Shown: positions 28,187 through 40,295, counted from the stretch's first letter. The stretch: 64,000 nucleotides of DNA from Catenaria anguillulae PL171 (GCA_002102555.1 MCFL01000089.1:1-64000), one strand, 5' to 3'. A program made the numbers and translations. Notes: generated from the sequence alone by a model not told the origin.

Positions 28187-30190
28187 ATTGGTCTGTTATC
28201 AATGACGTGAGAAACGATGATAATTGAAGTGTAGTCAAGTATTTTCCAGAACCTTGGCAACGTCAGCGGCTGATTGACTCTCGGAATTATGGGCCATGAA
28301 TGGATAAAGATAAGTTGGAGGGCCCAAAACGGACGTGGACAGACCTTGGACGAGGGACCGTTGGGTTATTCGTGGCGGAAATTGTGCGTTTCACAACACG
28401 CGAAATCGCAAGGTATCGAGGGGTGGCAACCAAGGGAAGACTGTTGCGAAGCCCTCAGGTGATCCTTGAGGATGGTGCGCGCAGTACTGAGACGGTAACT
28501 TTGTTCGATCCGTATCCGTAAACAGAGAGCTGGCGATGGACGGCGAGGGGTGGAGTGCAACTGAATGGCACAGGCGAATGTTTGGGTTTCGGACCAGACA
28601 ATGAATGTGACAATGACGCGAGTGATTGCTGGGTGTGCATTGAGAAAGTCGGAAGGTCCGTAGTACTATAGTTACGAATCTGCAGTAACAATACAAGCTG
28701 CATCGTCGATCATTTGACCATGTGGTGTCAGACGTGTGCGAGATGCGACGTGTCCGTTTCCCACGTTCAGAGTGACCATCCTCGATCGAACTTGGGCGAT
28801 CCATGTGGCCTTCCATGACCGAGCGCCGTCACATTGAACGGCTATTTTTTGATTTGCTCTCCACTGCCTGCTATGATCCTACCAACTACTCACAAATGAG
28901 ACTCCTTGGCTGCAGACGACTGGGTAAAGCAGGCGGTATTCCGAAGCGGACCAACACGCCGCCACACTGCGGCCAGAAAGCGAAAACAGCCGTGAGGGTT
29001 CCGCCGAATCACCAATCGGTAGTCGATCAGAGCGAAAGAGCGGCAAGCTAATTGTCATTTATGAGCTTGGCGGCCCATGTCATGAGAAAGTATATACATA
29101 CGAAAGGTAATCACCCAATCACCAACAGGGTGCAGCGATTATTGATGTACCGAGGATAGCAGCCTGATGCTGTCGAACGTGAAAAACTCATGACTCAAAA
29201 AAAGAGACAACGGCGATAGTAATGAAAATGATAGCAGTAACATTTTGATCTTCTACAACGGCCAATGAATGGATAACGAGAGCAACGACCCCAAAACAAT
29301 CAGGCGACTGAAGTAGGCAGGACAACAATACCGTCAGACTCGATGTTTGACAATGAGGTGACATGGGTTAACAGAAACGTGCCAAGGCGCGCCACAAACA
29401 AGGCTGACTGTGAGAAGCAGGACCCTGGCGTCAACGTCGCCATGATCCAGACGCTGCGGCGCATGTGCACAGCTGGTGAGCGAACGCGGAATGCCGGCAA
29501 GAACACTGAGTTTAGGACATGTGCCATGATGGAATGCCTGCGGATTGAAGTGCTCAAGACTTGCTCGAGACGAAAAATGGTTGGTGCTGCCGTCTCGCTC
29601 CTGACATAGGAGGCAATCCTGGGCACGCTCAGCTAGCAATGCTGCGCTGACGGACGCAGCCGGACGCTATTTCATGCTGGTTGCCCCTCGGGGCGATGCG
29701 TCTGTTGTGAGGTCGAGGGGACGAGTTGCAGAGGACGACTGGGATGACAATGGACATGGTCATTGGGATGCGGGTGCAGGATTTAGTGCTATGAACTGGT
29801 GGCCTGAGCGCTTGCGAGTGACTCAACTGGTCGTGGAGGTAAGGCGAGTCTGTTTCAGACTCGCGACATAGAGCCATTTGCATGCACAGTGAAACCAACT
29901 ACCTCTAACAAGGCCCCATGTACTCGGACCGGAGTCGAGGAAATACCTTTTCCAGCGCAGAGCATTGAAGGCGGCTTGTCCGGCCGCAATGTACACGGTT
30001 TCCCCAGGATTCAAGTTCCGTTTGTACGAATTGTTCTACCACTCGGACCCGAAGGACGTGCCGGGCCAATCAGCCTCAGTCGCCATGCCGGAATTGAATT
30101 GGCGCATCCTCCATGAATAGCACATGCGATGGTGTGAATCGAAAATGATTTTTGAAAGCGGCGTCAAGTCAAGCCGCCTCAGCCTGCGAA
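28187..30190. other. No recognisable gene (2.0 kb)
   Basis: Upstream flank of the topoisomerase II relic. Only short open frames in all six phases occur and none resembles a known family. A plus-strand frame at about 30010-30115 (FKFRLYELFYHSDPKDVPGQ) looks protein-like in composition but is unassigned and isolated. It is probably intergenic or old relic sequence. Confidence 0.5.
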
Positions 30191-30315
30191 GATTTGGACG
30201 GCAATGTCATGCATTCGCTGACCATGATGAGTCGCACATTAACGCACTCATTATCAATTTTCTGGACAACATTTTCCCTTCGCTTTTGAAGATTCCTGGC
30301 TTTTGTGTGAGCTAG
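30191..30315 (+). pseudogene. Second topoisomerase II TOPRIM relic
   Basis: The plus-strand frame reads ADHDESHINALIINFLDNIF and then PSLLKIPGF before a stop at 30313-30315. This corresponds to the DQDxDGSHIKGL..N segment of the topoisomerase II TOPRIM domain and the following helix. The first metal-binding DxD is altered (DHDES). The fragment is about 35 codons, on the opposite strand to the larger relic and 2 kb beyond its start, so it derives from a separate duplication or an inverted piece. Confidence 0.65.
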
Positions 30316-30702
30316 TGACACCCGCAGCCCAGTCCTTCCACTTCCTCCATTTTTCTGTCATGCTCCGTTTCGTTTCTTTCGTTGCGCTCTTTTCATCATA
30401 TAAAGATTTCGTAATACCCTGGAATGAGCAAGGGATGTTCGCACCTTCCCCAGACACACCGAATTGAATATGTAGTCTCGGATCCCAAAGAGACATGCAC
30501 CTCACGTTTGCGTTGCATCATGATGTCCACATCTGCGTAATCGCATGAAATGAACGTATCGCTTCGCATGGAGAGTCTCGCAGCCAATGTCATTCGTTCG
30601 AGCGGATCTATGCGAGTCAGAGCCAAGGATCACAAAGAGCAGAAAACCTGGCCGGCGTGTAGTGTATATGAGTACAATCATGAGAATCAACAATTACACG
30701 AC

Positions 30703-33700
30703 TCACAGTTGAAAAGCTTTGACCTCGATCAGCCAACTACAGAAATGCGGCTGAAACGTGTCGAAAGTCGCAGCCGAGGCGAGTGCCGCGAGCAACTGCT
30801 GGACCAGCTCTTGAGCGCGTGCAGGCAAAGCGGTGCCGGATGCAGTGACGGCCTGAGTGACGATGTCTTGAAAACTTGCGTCGGCCATCGGGATCGGCTT
30901 GAAGACGGCCCAAACCGCTTTGCCCAACAGGTCGGTGCAATCTTGTGCAATCTTGCGCAATAAGAGTAAAGGAATCAGGATTTGAGCGGCTGACAAACGG
31001 ACGGCGGGCTGGGGCTGCGACACATCAATGAGACTCAAGCCTTCCAGGGCATTTGACACAGCTGGTTGAACCACGGCCAAGTTGAGCACGCCTTCGAATA
31101 TCGAAAGAATGCTTTGCCAAGGGGCCAAGGGCAAAGAACCGGCAAGAGCTTGGAAAGCGTGCTGATGCACGACAATGAGCGACTTGCAGGCTTGCGTTGC
31201 TTGGATGGCGATTGTCGGAACTTGCAATGCCTTGCTGTCATGGAGCAGAGGGAGCATGGACGAGAATGCCGAGAGCGCGCGGGAAACGACGTTCGAAGTT
31301 CCGCGCACTTCGACCAATGCGGCCACCACGTCCAAAATGCGCAAAAGCGTCCACTGCCGTTCATCGCCAGCCGAAGCGAGTGCAAGATGAGACATGTTTT
31401 GTGACATGCACCACGAGACGTAATCGCGCACAAGGTGCTCAAAGCAGGAAACGAAAGAAAGCAACTCATCGTCTTGGAGAAAATCCATTGCTCCGCTTTG
31501 CACAAAGGACGCAAAGGTCTCGAAAATCGGGAGCCAAAGCGTCGAGCATCTCTTGGTTGACTCCATCATTTGAGGGAGCGTGTGGACAATTTCGAGCAAC
31601 GGTACGATGAAATGATCAATGTGTCCGATTCCGAGCCCCAATACGGCACCTCCAGCCATCTGTGAACAATTCGAGTAGGAAAGCTTTTGTGAGAACAAGT
31701 AAGGTCAAACTGTACCGGCTCGGAAAATGACGAACCTCAAGACAGCGCGATAACCTATCCATGTTCTCTTCCAACATCAAGTCCTTGGGTGGCAGGCTCA
31801 GCATTTGATGGAAAGTGCCGCAAATGAAGCTGATGACCCGAGTGGCCAAGTCATGGTTACCGCCATGGGTGGAAACACGGACAATTGCCTTGAGGTACAA
31901 TGGAGCAGCCGAACTGGGAAAGGATCCGTGCCGAAGGCCGTCGACGACAGCGGTGACCAACTGTGGGAACAAGATGGGTTGAGCGGCAAGCACGGTGCAA
32001 ATGCGCTTTTGTCGGGATGCAGCAACGGCAAAGGCTCCCACTCGCTCAACAACACCTTGCTCACCGTGCCATATGGCCAATGTGGACAACGCAAGCTGCA
32101 CAATGTCGTCCCAAACCTGTGCTTGAAAGGCAACGGCGAGCGCTGTGGACCCAAACGCCGGGTCGTATTCCTCGTGCGCGATGCAGGTGTAACACCCGAA
32201 AAAGCGAGTAAGGGCCCACCAGCAGGACTCGGTCACCATGGGTGACATCACGTTGGATTTTTGGACGATGCCTGCAGCAAGGGCAAGCAAGTGATTGCAC
32301 AACGCGAGGACTTGGGTTGCGGCAGGTTCTGCGAGGAACAAATCGGGCACGAGACAGAGTTCGCTGTCAAGGTCGTCGGCCAAGAAGACACCAACACAGA
32401 TCAAGAGCCAATGGGTCGCATCCATCTGGGCAATCGTAACCTCGGTAGCGGAAGTAACATGACCTTGGATCTGAGCAAGTAGCGTCGCAAGGACATTTGC
32501 GTGCATCGTGGCGTTGAAACGCGCAATGACGGCGTAATCAAGGAGCTCGTCTTCGTAAATGTCCCAATCCTTGAGGCCAACAAAGTCTTCCTCATCGTCG
32601 TCGCTCTCTGCGGCTTCCTGTGTCGACATCTTGTTGCGCAAGAAGGCTTCAGCAATGCTGGAGGCGACTTCGCTCAACTTGGACACAAAATCGGGGTGCA
32701 AAGACTTGTTGGAACGTTGAAGTCGTGCAGCTTCTGATAAGAGACGAGACCACATGCCCAGGAGTTCGCTGCTGGCCTCCTCGAGCCAAGTCCGTTCTTC
32801 CTCTGATCGGCGGCTTCCAGCGAGGGTCCCTGTGGTGGCCTGAGCAACGGATAGGAGAAACATGTCGAGACCCGAAACATGCGAAAGAACAGTGTCCAAC
32901 GCAAAGTGATGGTGCAACCGGCGGAGCACTGCGCAAACCCCATTCAAGAGCGGCCCTGAGAAGGCCGATGCAAGCGCCGCGAGCAGTGTCTGCAAGCCTC
33001 GAACAACGGCGGTGCAAAAAGCCACTTCGCCGGGTCCTTGTGCATCTTGGATAATGAGCTGCTTGGCAAGCGACGGCGAGCAACAAAGAATCCCAATGCA
33101 CTGGAAAACTCGATGGAGGTGAAGCGTTGCGCTGTACTGCAATCGAGACAAGTGCACGGCGAGGGAGAAGAGAAAGTCGACGAATCGAGGCGACATGATG
33201 TGCCCTGCCCACGACTCTGGCAGAAAGGTGGCGGCAATGTCAGACGAGACATCGGAATCGCCAAGGAACGGCCAAGAAAGGCACTTTTCCGTGACTTCCA
33301 GTGCAAGGCCGAAGTGCGCGTGCGACGCCGAATGTCCCGGATCGAGATGCGCTGCGCTCGACTCGAGTTGCTGCAAAGAGAAAAGGAGAACCTGGACAAG
33401 TGTGTGCGTCTGACGATCCGAGAAAGAGATTCCTTTGTCAGATGTAAAATTCCTCGGTAGAGTGTCAAGGAGTCATGTCCAGATATGAATGTACCTGGAA
33501 GTGTTGCTTGACCAGCGTGTGGAACGACACAATTGGTGGTGAAAAGGTCCCATCGCACATGACATCAATGAGCGCCCGTGAAAACAATAGAGCAGCAAGT
33601 AGCATCGATGTTCCGGGTTCTTGCCCGCAAAGCTGTTGAATGACTGACATGGCGAGATTTTGTTGATCGTTGTATAGGCGCTTGACAATTGCCGCCGCAG

Positions 33701-34091
33701 CAATGGCGACACTCTTGACCCAATATGGAGTGGAATCACTGACACTGTGGCCGAAAGAGGTTGGGTCAGCTGACAGATCCACGAGAAGGACAAGGCACGG
33801 TCGTCATGAGACATACGGTTGCTGGCACAGCACCATCACCAGGCTTTCCAAGAGCTGGAGTGCGTCATTGGGGGGCTGCCGAGAGCGAGAGACGGACGTA
33901 GCAATCGCAACGGCGGCATGGTGCTTAGCCGAGGTCGAGGACGAGTTCAAGACAATGTGTAGCGCTGCGGGATGGATGTTTGGCTGTTCTCGAAAGGATC
34001 GCAGGACCGTTTCGGCGGCAACACGGGTCGCCGGTACATTGAAATCATCACAAGCGGCCTCGACCTGAACGAGGATTTGCTGAAAGTCCAT
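30703..34091 (-). CDS. XPO4: Exportin-4-like nuclear transport receptor
   Basis: Four exons join in frame (34091-33817, 33744-33495, 33391-31736, 31659-30703) to give about 1,045 residues, close to the usual length of exportin-4. The protein is all-helical and HEAT-repeat-like throughout. It has the N-terminal segment MDFQQILVQVEAACDDF, the ALEVTEKCLSWPF block typical of the exportin-4/7 group, and THWLLICVGVFLADD in the middle, which resembles the HWL...G..LADD block of exportin-4. Exportin-4 carries cargo such as hypusinated eIF5A and Smad3 out of the nucleus with Ran-GTP and imports some factors; that role is from the family. All introns have GT and AG ends. A perfect RFX X-box lies 193 bp upstream of the start codon. 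Exportin-7 is the main alternative. Confidence 0.75.
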
Positions 34092-34283
34092 TGTGTGGTA
34101 AATTACGAAGTTAGGCTCATGCAACAGTGACGCTCCAGCTTTTATCATATTGCCTGACATGCTCCGTGTTGCTGCGCTTGTTGTCTGCAGGGTTGTTTTT
34201 TGGACCGTTTGGACGACGTGAGACGGAACGCCGATCACGGCCGTTTGGTTGTTGCAGTTGTACGCAGCTAACGACACGACGCT

Positions 34284-34297
34284 GTTGCCCTGGCAAC
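34284..34297. promoter_or_regulatory. Perfect RFX X-box palindrome
   Basis: GTTGCCCTGGCAAC is an exact inverted repeat (GTTGCC, two bases, GGCAAC), the ideal RFX-family binding site. It lies between the start of the exportin-4 gene (34091, minus) and the stop of ODAD3 (34398). RFX factors commonly drive ciliary genes in animals; whether this site is used here is unknown. Confidence 0.55.
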
Positions 34298-34397
34298 AAC
34301 AAGACGACAGAGCAAACAACCGGCATCGGTTAGCACAAGGATTGAGTGGAATCTAGCCTGTATTTGCGAGCATCGTCTGCTTTCTGGATTCAGCAAT

Positions 34398-36339
34398 TCA
34401 ATCACTGACATCTTCGTCCTCATCATCTGCACCACCCTTCTTCTTCTTCTTGCGTCCGCCCTTGCCCTTATTCCGAGCATTGAGCATTGCCATAGTGGCC
34501 TTCTTGATGGCATCACGGTCGGGAACAACGGTTGTGTGACCCTCGTCATCTCCGGCCTCGCCGACTCCATTGCCCCCCGTTCCGCCATTGTCGCTATCGT
34601 CGTCTTCGCTCTCAAACGCACTTGGCAACAGCCGTACGCGGGTATTCTGAGTAGTAAGGTGGACTGGAATGGCACTGAGATCTCCCTAGAATATGTTTTC
34701 AAAACCGAATCGTGAGACGGTTGGACGTTGAAATACTAAAGTGAATTGGAAATCGTACTTCGATTGCAATGTCTTTGCCATTGATTGCTTGAAGCAGAGA
34801 CATGATCTTGGTCATGCACATTTCCAGGACTGACCCAATGTCTTGATCTTTGCACTCGGTTTTTTGCGATCGGTCCTCCTGCGGAACGTCGTTTTTGTTA
34901 GTGGGCAAGTCAGCTCCGGACGAGCTCCAACCCGATGAGGGCAAGTAAGCTTGGACCGCATCGTTGGACGAACCTTGACTTTGTCCCATAAATGAACAAT
35001 CCCCGACTTGACGCTGGCCAACATCTTAACCATGCGCTCGTGCCGCTCAGCCACGTCGCGCAACTTGTTTTGCTCCAGCTGCAACTGCGACTCGAGCTCG
35101 CGGGCAGCCGCCTTTGCGGCCGCGCCCTTGTGCTCGCCGAGTACGAGGGCTTCGTCCAACGATGTGAGCGCATCAGTGCGGGACGCCTTGGCCGCGTTGA
35201 GCTTTGTCTCGTTGGTCCTCGCCAGCTCAGACAAACGCTCCCGCGTGTCGCGCTGCTCTTCAAACTTGGCGACAACCTGGCGGAGGTCGTCGACACCAGT
35301 GGCCTCCTTGATGTGCTTGATGAGCTCCTCGTACTCTGCAACGCGCTCTGCAAGCGCATCCGCCTCGGCAACAGACGCGTTGACCTCGGACTCTCCCGAC
35401 CGTGCCGTGGAATCGTTGGCCAAAGTACTCGCAAGCAGCGCCTGCTCCAACTTCTCGGACGCCTCCAACTTGTGCCGAACAAGCTCACGACGAGCAACCA
35501 GATCCTTGTCGCGGCGTTTGCGATCCTCTGCAATTTGCGCTTCAATCCGGGCCAACTCACCGCGAGCCAGATCGCGTGCGTGATGCGCGTCGCGGCTCAT
35601 GAGTTCCAACTCTGCAGCATCGGCCCGCTTTGCACGAAGCGTCCTCTCGAAATGCGCGAGCTGAGCATCAAACGACTGCCTCTCCTCATGCAGAAGCGCC
35701 AGAATCTCCTCGTACACCTTGCGGATCGCCTGAGCTTCGTGCCACTTGATCTCGGCCTTGTCGAGCTGGTTCTCCAACCGGCGCATCATGGCGGCCTGCT
35801 CCGACTTTTCCGCCACTTCGCGGACGAGCGCAGATTCGGCTTGCAGGTCGCGCAGCTTGTCTCGAAGCGCTTGCAACGCGACCTCCTTTGCGCGTGCAAT
35901 GGCCATCATTTCGTCGGCCTTTTTGTGTAGCTCGTTGACGCGCTGGTCCAGTTTCTCGAGCTCGGTCATGTGCACGCGGTCAATGTTTTTGTCGAGGCCG
36001 TTTGTCTACATGTTTACGGGGGTGTTGTGTTAGTACCGGTCGAGCAGGTCGTGGACAGGTGTTGCGCCTCGAGGTGTACCTTTTTCACCTTTCCCAAGGC
36101 CAGCCGCAACTCCTTGTTTTGCGTCCTGAGCTTGGCAATCTCATCCTTGTTTGCCGAAATGGTCAGTTGGCTTTGCTCATAGTACGCCTTGCGATCCCCC
36201 TCTGGCAAATTCGAGCATATGGACATGTCAATTTGTTGTTGCCCCACACATCAAGCGTGTATCATGACGAACCGAGCAGCTCGTATCGCAGCTTGAGGTC
36301 GTGCAGGTCTTGCTCCAGTAGCGCCTGCTTGTCAAACAT
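34398..36339 (-). CDS. ODAD3: Outer dynein arm docking complex subunit 3 (CCDC151/ODA10)
   Basis: Multi-exon minus-strand gene, start codon 36339-36337, roughly 540 residues. Exon 1 gives a short coiled-coil start (MFDKQALLEQDLHDLKLRYELL). Exon 2 has EGDRKAYYEQSQ and LRTQNKELRLALGKVKK, the block that identifies CCDC151. The large exon (about 36005-34974) is an almost uninterrupted coiled coil including EIKWHEAQAIRKVYEEI and SFDAQLAHFERTLRAK. Two short exons follow, then a C-terminus with acidic (SEDDDSD) and lysine-rich (GRKKKKKGG) stretches. ODAD3 anchors outer dynein arms to doublet microtubules, so its presence implies a motile cilium at some life stage. A near X-box lies 30 bp upstream of the start. 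A related docking coiled-coil protein (CCDC63/CCDC114) is the alternative. Confidence 0.75.
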
Positions 36340-36368
36340 GGTGACGGTGTATTATTGCTTTGGGTGAT

Positions 36369-36381
36369 GTTGCTTAGCGAT
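36369..36381. promoter_or_regulatory. Near-consensus RFX X-box upstream of ODAD3
   Basis: GTTGCTTAGCGAT fits the loose X-box pattern RYYNYY-N-RRNRAC except for the last base. It is 30 bp upstream of the ODAD3 start codon, a typical distance for a core-promoter X-box. One mismatch and one site make this tentative. Confidence 0.35.
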
Positions 36382-36666
36382 GCATACAGTTTCTATTTCG
36401 CTTCATGGATGTCGGCGGCCGATTTGTTCGCAGCACAACCACGATGATCCACCCCGTCGATGATGCGCGTCACTGGGTTGTGGCAGTTGGATGCCAATCA
36501 CATGTGTTCACCTGAGCAGGGTGGCAAGATGTCGAGACATTTTGAGCTTGAAGCAGCAGGCATGACATTTTGACAATTACGACCCGATTTGATTGCGCAT
36601 GGAGGTTACAATGATACCAAAGAACCAATGAAAGTCACAATTTCACACTGATATTCGTCCAATACC

Positions 36667-37349
36667 ATGACAAAACCAACATCGCAGGCAAAACCCGGCC
36701 CAAATCGCGCCAAGGACGCCCTTCGCCGTCCCCAGAAGCCAGGGCTCAAGCGTGTCAAGGACGCCGTACCAGCTGCGCCAAGAACGTCCCGCAAAGTCGC
36801 TGCAGCAACTGTAACTGAACCCGCTGATGGTGAGGATTCTACGGAGCCAACCGAAGTGCCAAAACACAAACAGCCGAAAAAGACTCGGACTGCCTCCCAC
36901 AAGAAGGGTGGCGGGACGTTTGCGACCAAGGTACGCCTCGACGAGATCAATGTTCTCCTATACATATCTGGTTCATTTTCTCAATGCATTTCACGCGCTT
37001 GCCTCTCTCAGGATGCGCAATTGGCACTTGTCGCGTCGCTGGTTGCCCAAGAAGAGGGAACAGAAAAGGACAAGTTGGAGCGTGCCGAGCAGCGCCTGGC
37101 TGCCAACGAAGAGCGCGAAGCCAAAAAGAAGCAGAAGCAGAGCGACAAGTCGACAAAGCTGGTTCGCGTTCTCATTTCTTCTGTGTTCCGGTTTTCGACA
37201 TACCTGACGCTGTTTGCCTCGCACAGGATCTCCTCAAAGAGCAGCTCAAGCAAAAGAAGAAGAAGGCACCGGCAAAGCCCATCTCAAAGCCTGAGGAGAC
37301 AATTCCGTCACGAAAGAAGAAGAGCGTGTCGTTTGCTGCATCGAATTGA
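36667..37349 (+). CDS. Small lysine-rich protein, unassigned
   Basis: Three exons on the plus strand. Exon 1 (from ATG 36667) is rich in proline, lysine and threonine (KPGPNRAKDALRRPQKPG) and ends at GTACGCC near 36932. Exon 2 starts after CTCTCAG near 37013 (DAQLALVASLVAQEEG) and forms a charged helix (RAEQRLAANEEREAKKKQKQ). Exon 3 starts after CGCACAG near 37228 (DLLKEQLKQKKKKAPAK) and ends KKSVSFAASN. The total is about 170 residues. Such composition suggests a nucleolar, nucleic-acid-binding or cytoskeletal-associated protein, but no family is recognised. It is divergent from ODAD3 (328 bp apart) and convergent with the nucleoporin. Confidence 0.6.
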
Positions 37350-37466
37350 TCCCCACAAAACGTGTTCGATAAATACCATATTGTGCATCCCACAGTGACT
37401 GATAATGACAATTTTCGATGGATCCCAACGACCAGCAAACCCCTTGAGGAGACTCTACCAGCACCA

Positions 37467-38986
37467 TCACGGCAATTTGGCGTCGCCAAAGTACTCGCGC
37501 CGGTAGGCGAGATACTGTTCGCGCATGCGCTCGACCATGGCGTGCAGCTCGGCCACTCGGTTCGTGTACATGACAAATGCATTGTTTTGCGCGCGCGCAG
37601 CCTCGGTCAATGCCTGGGGTGTTGGCGGTTGCGAGTGGACCAGTGACCGAATGTGATCCTCGAGTTCCTGACAAGACCAAAGGCGAGGGTAAGCGAGATG
37701 CGTAATGACAGGTCGGGCATTGAAATATCGTACGTTGAGGCTTTGGCCGCACTGGAGTGCGCTGCGGCAGAATCCCTCGCACTTTTCCTTGAGAAACCTG
37801 GTTTGGGCAGAAAGGGTAGGAGCGGTCAGTGCAAGAGTGCATTCGAGTGGGAGGGCAATAACCGTACGGAATGATAGACGTGTGGCGGCTCGCGCGCAGC
37901 AATGCATGGTTGTCCTTGTCGTCGCCAGTGAGGCGGGATGCGAGGTCGACGTGGTCAAGTTCGGCGCGGACAGACTTTTTCAGTGCTTGGATGGTCACTA
38001 AGTCTTGTTCCAAAAGCAGGGAAACAGATCCGTGAAGCTAGACGAGGAAACGTTTCCACGTCAGCATTGAAGCCGTATGGAGGCATGGCAATGATCATCC
38101 ATACCTTGCGGACGCGGTCAATGTCAATCATCAAGGCCTCCAAGCGCGCGCCCATGTCGGACTTTGAGAGGTTGTCGGAGATTGTGGTTTGCTGTTTAAT
38201 GATGTTTCTGTTTGGAGTTGCAGGGTAAAGGGATGAAAAAGAGGGTTCCCATAATGATCAGGCAGAGCAATGGGCAGACGACGTACGCAAGACTGGCGAT
38301 TTGCGCCTGGAACTCTGGCGGCAGGGTCGACACTTTGGCCTTCATGGTCACAGCAGCTGGAGGGGTCGCCGCCGCTGCGGCTCCAAGCTGCAGACCGCCA
38401 GCGGGCGCCGTCGTCAAGGTGCCAAACGCCGGCGCTGCACCGGCCGCTGCACCACCAAATGTTAACGAGGGAGCAGATGTCGCCGCGGTCGTTGAGCCAA
38501 AGGCGGGTGCAGATGTGACTGCGGGTGTGCCAAATGAGAAGCCGCCCGGTGCGGCCGCAGGAGTGGTGGTTGCGGGTTGAGATGTCGGGGCGGCGGATGC
38601 GCCAAAAGTGGGGAAAGCGGATGGAGCACCAGAGGTTAAGGGTGCACCGAGCGTTGGGAATCCCGCTTGTGCGGTAGAGGCCGGAGCGCCAAAGGCTGGG
38701 GTTGGTGTGGATGTGGCAGGTTGCGATGCTGGCGCGCTACATGGTTTTCGACGAGAAATGAGTGCTGGAAGCAATGAATGCTGGGAGAGGTTGTGGCGGA
38801 CCCAAAGCTGAAGGTGGGAGCTGCACTGGTAGCGGCTGGAGCCCCAAAGGCGGGTGCGGCAGCGGTTGTTGCGGACTAGGGACAGGCGAGGCGATTGAGG
38901 TGAGTACGCTTCGTGGAATCCATGAGGTTTTGCCCAGTCCAGGCACGGTGGAGCAATAATACCTTTGCGCCAAAGTTGAATGCCAT
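37467..38986 (-). CDS. FG nucleoporin of the Nup62 complex (Nup58/Nup45- or Nup49-like)
   Basis: Minus-strand multi-exon gene, start codon 38986-38984 (MAFNFGAK). The first exons and the long middle exon (about 38718-38290) encode an FG-repeat region with AFGAP, FSFG, LTFGG and PAFG units separated by Ala/Thr/Pro spacers. It ends at STLPPEFQAQIASL, which resembles the LP.x.Q boundary before the coiled-coil part of Nup58/Nup49. Later exons give coiled-coil sequence (TIQALKKSVRAELDHVDLAS, NNAFVMYTNRVAELHAMVER). FG nucleoporins of this group form the central channel barrier with Nup62 and Nup54. Exact splice sites of the middle introns are uncertain. It is divergent from RRP7, with 394 bp between the start codons. 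Confidence 0.72.
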
Positions 38987-39380
38987 TGTGCTGCTTGATG
39001 ATCAAGTGGGTCAAGAGGAGGATGGGAGTCCACGGGTGGAGGAGGGGGACCGGTCGGATTCGGAGCTGCAAGACAAGGGCCAGAAGAGGGATTGCATCAA
39101 GTCCTCCAGGTCATACTTCATGGTTTATTGATCGATCGTGTGCATGTTGAATCATGTTTCCTTACCGTACTCACACTCACCTCACCGAAGCCGTTTGTGG
39201 TTTCGTTTGATCAGCAGTGGACACTGCGTAACCGAGCACGTGAGGTAGGCTGATTGACCACGCAGACTCACCTCTGCATCCGCGTCTACATTGGTGGACG
39301 CATCCCCATCCCCGAATACACGAGCACGACACCCACACTGACGCTGTAATGCAGACAATGTAAGAAAGTTACACAATACA

Positions 39381-40295
39381 ATGACAACACACTTTGCATC
39401 GCCAACAAAGCTCCCCAACGGGTTCTACGCCCTCTCGCTGCCCGCCACCATCAAGAAGCCCGCATGCATCTCCGTCTCTCACCAGGACACTGACGCTGCC
39501 AGCTCAAATGCCACCCTCCCACAACACACACTCTTTTTCCGCCCACACCACTCACGGCACCACCACCCGCTGCTCCCACCCAACCGTACCCTTTATGTCA
39601 CCAACGTCCCGATCGGCTCCTCGGAGCAACAGCTATCGTCGCTCTTCAAAACCGCCGGTCACGTTGAGCGCGTCGCCTTTGGCCCAATCGACCTTCAAGA
39701 CCCCGAGGACGAGGGCGATTCCGAAGCATCCACCCCTGGCGCCTCTGCATACATCGTCTTCAAATCGCCTGCCGCCCTCACACGCTTGCCCACCACCATC
39801 TCTTCGGCCTCGTGGGCTCCCAAGCACGCTGTCCCGCTTGGTCTCGCCGCCTCACTCACTGCGTTTCTCGAAGCACGCTCGGGCCGCGACGCACTCAAGG
39901 CCGCCGCACACGAGGCCATTGCCGCGTACGATGCGCACAAGGCAGAGGAGGAGCGCAGGTTGAATTCGCACATTGTGGACGAGGACGGGTTTGTGCTTGT
40001 CACGCGTAAAAAGGGCGCAACGGTTCAGGCCGTGCAGGCTGTCGCGCCAAAGGAAAATGTCAAAAAGGACTTTTACCGGTTCCAGATGCGTGAGGAGAAG
40101 CGAAGCAGTACGTCGCTTTGACTTTTTTTTTTTTTTTTCGCTCGAGGGAGCATTGTTGCTACGAGGCCACGTCGACTCATTTCTCTTTCTCTTTTCTCAT
40201 CATGTGCAGAATTGCTTGAGTTGCGCGAAAAGTTCGAGGCAGACAAGCGCAGGATTGATGAGCTCAAGCAAGCTCGCCGATTCAAACCCTACTGA
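39381..40295 (+). CDS. RRP7: Ribosomal RNA-processing protein 7
   Basis: Two exons (39381-40107 and 40210-40295) join to 270 residues. A degenerate RNA-recognition motif starts at about residue 70 (TLYVTNVPIGSSEQQLSSLF...SAYIVFK). The C-terminus is the conserved RRP7 signature (KKDFYRFQMREEKR, then across the intron ELREKFEADKRRI and RRFKPY at the extreme end). RRP7 acts in early pre-rRNA processing for the small ribosomal subunit in the nucleolus, with the UtpC/CURI group. The intron starts GTACGTC, has an unusual long T run (about 40121-40138) and ends TGTGCAG. The length is close to yeast and animal homologues. Confidence 0.9.

Noticed and set aside
29300-29640. Opposed frames of about 100 codons on both strands
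   Set aside because: Neither has known motifs, conserved start context or splice structure; codon use looks random.
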